From an uncultured Bacteroidales bacterium (lineage in GTDB: Bacteria; Bacteroidota; Bacteroidia; Bacteroidales; F082): a DNA stretch of 5,076 bases. The notes beneath the pieces are model-generated. The model saw nothing but the letters and a program-made list of their open reading frames with translations. It was not told the DNA's origin and did not search any database. This document shows, one piece after another, positions 4,497 through 5,076 of this stretch (positions within the stretch are counted from its first letter, which is position 1; the number at the start of each line of letters is the position of its first letter). The translations under genes were made by a program, and so were the position numbers. The stretch spans positions 1 through 5,076 of the forward strand of contig CAMKAR010000174.1 of assembly GCA_946410535.1 (NCBI GenBank). The letters run 5' to 3'.

Positions 4497-5076
4497 ATGC
4501 AGAATATCAGAAATATAGCTATTATCGCCCACGTTGACCACGGCAAAACCACCCTCGTTGACCGTATCCTCTACCAATCGCAACTCTTCAAGGAGTCGGA
4601 CGAGGCCCCGGGCCAACTCATCTTGGACAACAACGACCTCGAGCGCGAACGCGGCATCACCATTCTTTCGAAGAACGTGTCGGTTCGCTACAAGGACACG
4701 AAAATCAATATCATCGACACCCCTGGCCACGCCGACTTTGGCGGCGAGGTGGAGCGCGTCTTGAACATGGCCGACGGCGTGCTGCTTTTGGTCGACGCCT
4801 TCGAAGGCCCCATGCCGCAAACCCGTTTTGTGCTGCAAAAGGCCATCGAATTAGGTTTGAAGCCCATCGTGGTCATCAACAAGGTGGACAAACCCAACTG
4901 CCGTCCCGACGAGGTGCAAGAGGCCGTCTTCGACCTGATGTTCAACCTCGGCGCCACCGAGGACCAGCTGGACTTCCCCACCGTCTATGGTTCCTCAAAA
5001 CAAGGCTGGATGTCAGACCATTGGAACAACGTCACCGACAACGTCTCCTACCTCTTGGACGTCATCATCGACACCA
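4497..5076 (+). CDS. typA: translational GTPase TypA/BipA, N-terminal part (cut by the window edge)
   Basis: The ATG is at 4497-4499 and 193 codons are visible, open to the last base; the full family protein is about 600 residues. TypA/BipA is an EF-G-like GTPase that binds the ribosome and supports 50S assembly and growth under stress or cold. The GTPase motifs are intact: G1 AHVDHGKTT (11-19), G2 RGIT (52-55), G3 DTPGH (74-78), G4 NKVD (128-131) and G5 near YGSSKQGW (164-171). [15 protein letters not shown] (41-55) and [20 protein letters not shown] (81-100) are typical of TypA and separate it from EF-G, LepA and EF-Tu. The N-terminus [15 protein letters not shown] supports the start. It is a housekeeping gene with its own promoter and marks the return to core chromosome. 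Confidence 0.96.
   Translation, partial: MQNIRNIAIIAHVDHGKTTLVDRILYQSQLFKESDEAPGQLILDNNDLERERGITILSKNVSVRYKDTKINIIDTPGHADFGGEVERVLNMADGVLLLVDAFEGPMPQTRFVLQKAIELGLKPIVVINKVDKPNCRPDEVQEAVFDLMFNLGATEDQLDFPTVYGSSKQGWMSDHWNNVTDNVSYLLDVIIDT

Overview
The window reads as chromosomal DNA from a member of the Bacteroidota (Bacteroidales-like). Four gene starts are preceded by the TAnnTTTG -7 element typical of that phylum, start codons follow A/T-rich leaders without a Shine-Dalgarno box, and the proteins resemble Bacteroidales-type families. Genus cannot be told from the sequence alone. The right part is GC-richer by eye than the left edge; by hand count, bases 1-600 are about 37% GC and bases 601-1080 about 49%.

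Left region (22-2065): two divergent accessory genes share a 100-base intergenic space with back-to-back promoters. On the minus strand is an EcoRI-type adenine DNA methyltransferase with no restriction partner in view. On the plus strand is a REP-associated tyrosine transposase (RAYT, Y1 HUH family). The RAYT gene is the notable object. Between its HUH motif and its C-terminal domain sits a 263-base in-frame segment (1521-1783). It is bounded by two inverted REP-like hairpins, each with the GTAG tetranucleotide directly 5' of an 8-bp stem, and it contains two different arrays of 21-bp repeats that encode heptapeptides. A GTGG direct repeat flanks it. Removing the segment plus one GTGG deletes exactly 89 codons and leaves a 188-residue protein, close to what I expect for an ordinary RAYT of this type. 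So the gene carries, and translates, what looks like its own family's DNA substrate.

Middle region (2073-4441): a compact operon of three genes joined by two ATGA stop/start overlaps. It encodes an iron-sulfur-flavoprotein-like oxidoreductase (CX2CX2CX5C plus flavodoxin fold), a FecCD/BtuC-type permease and its ABC ATPase. The likely job is uptake of an iron chelate, heme or corrinoid, with the flavoprotein perhaps acting reductively on the cargo. No substrate-binding protein or TonB receptor is in view.

Right region (4459-5076): a promoter and the first 193 codons of the translational GTPase TypA/BipA, cut by the window edge. No gene-free stretch exceeds 100 bases, and I see no tRNA, rRNA, riboswitch, CRISPR array or convincing intrinsic terminator.
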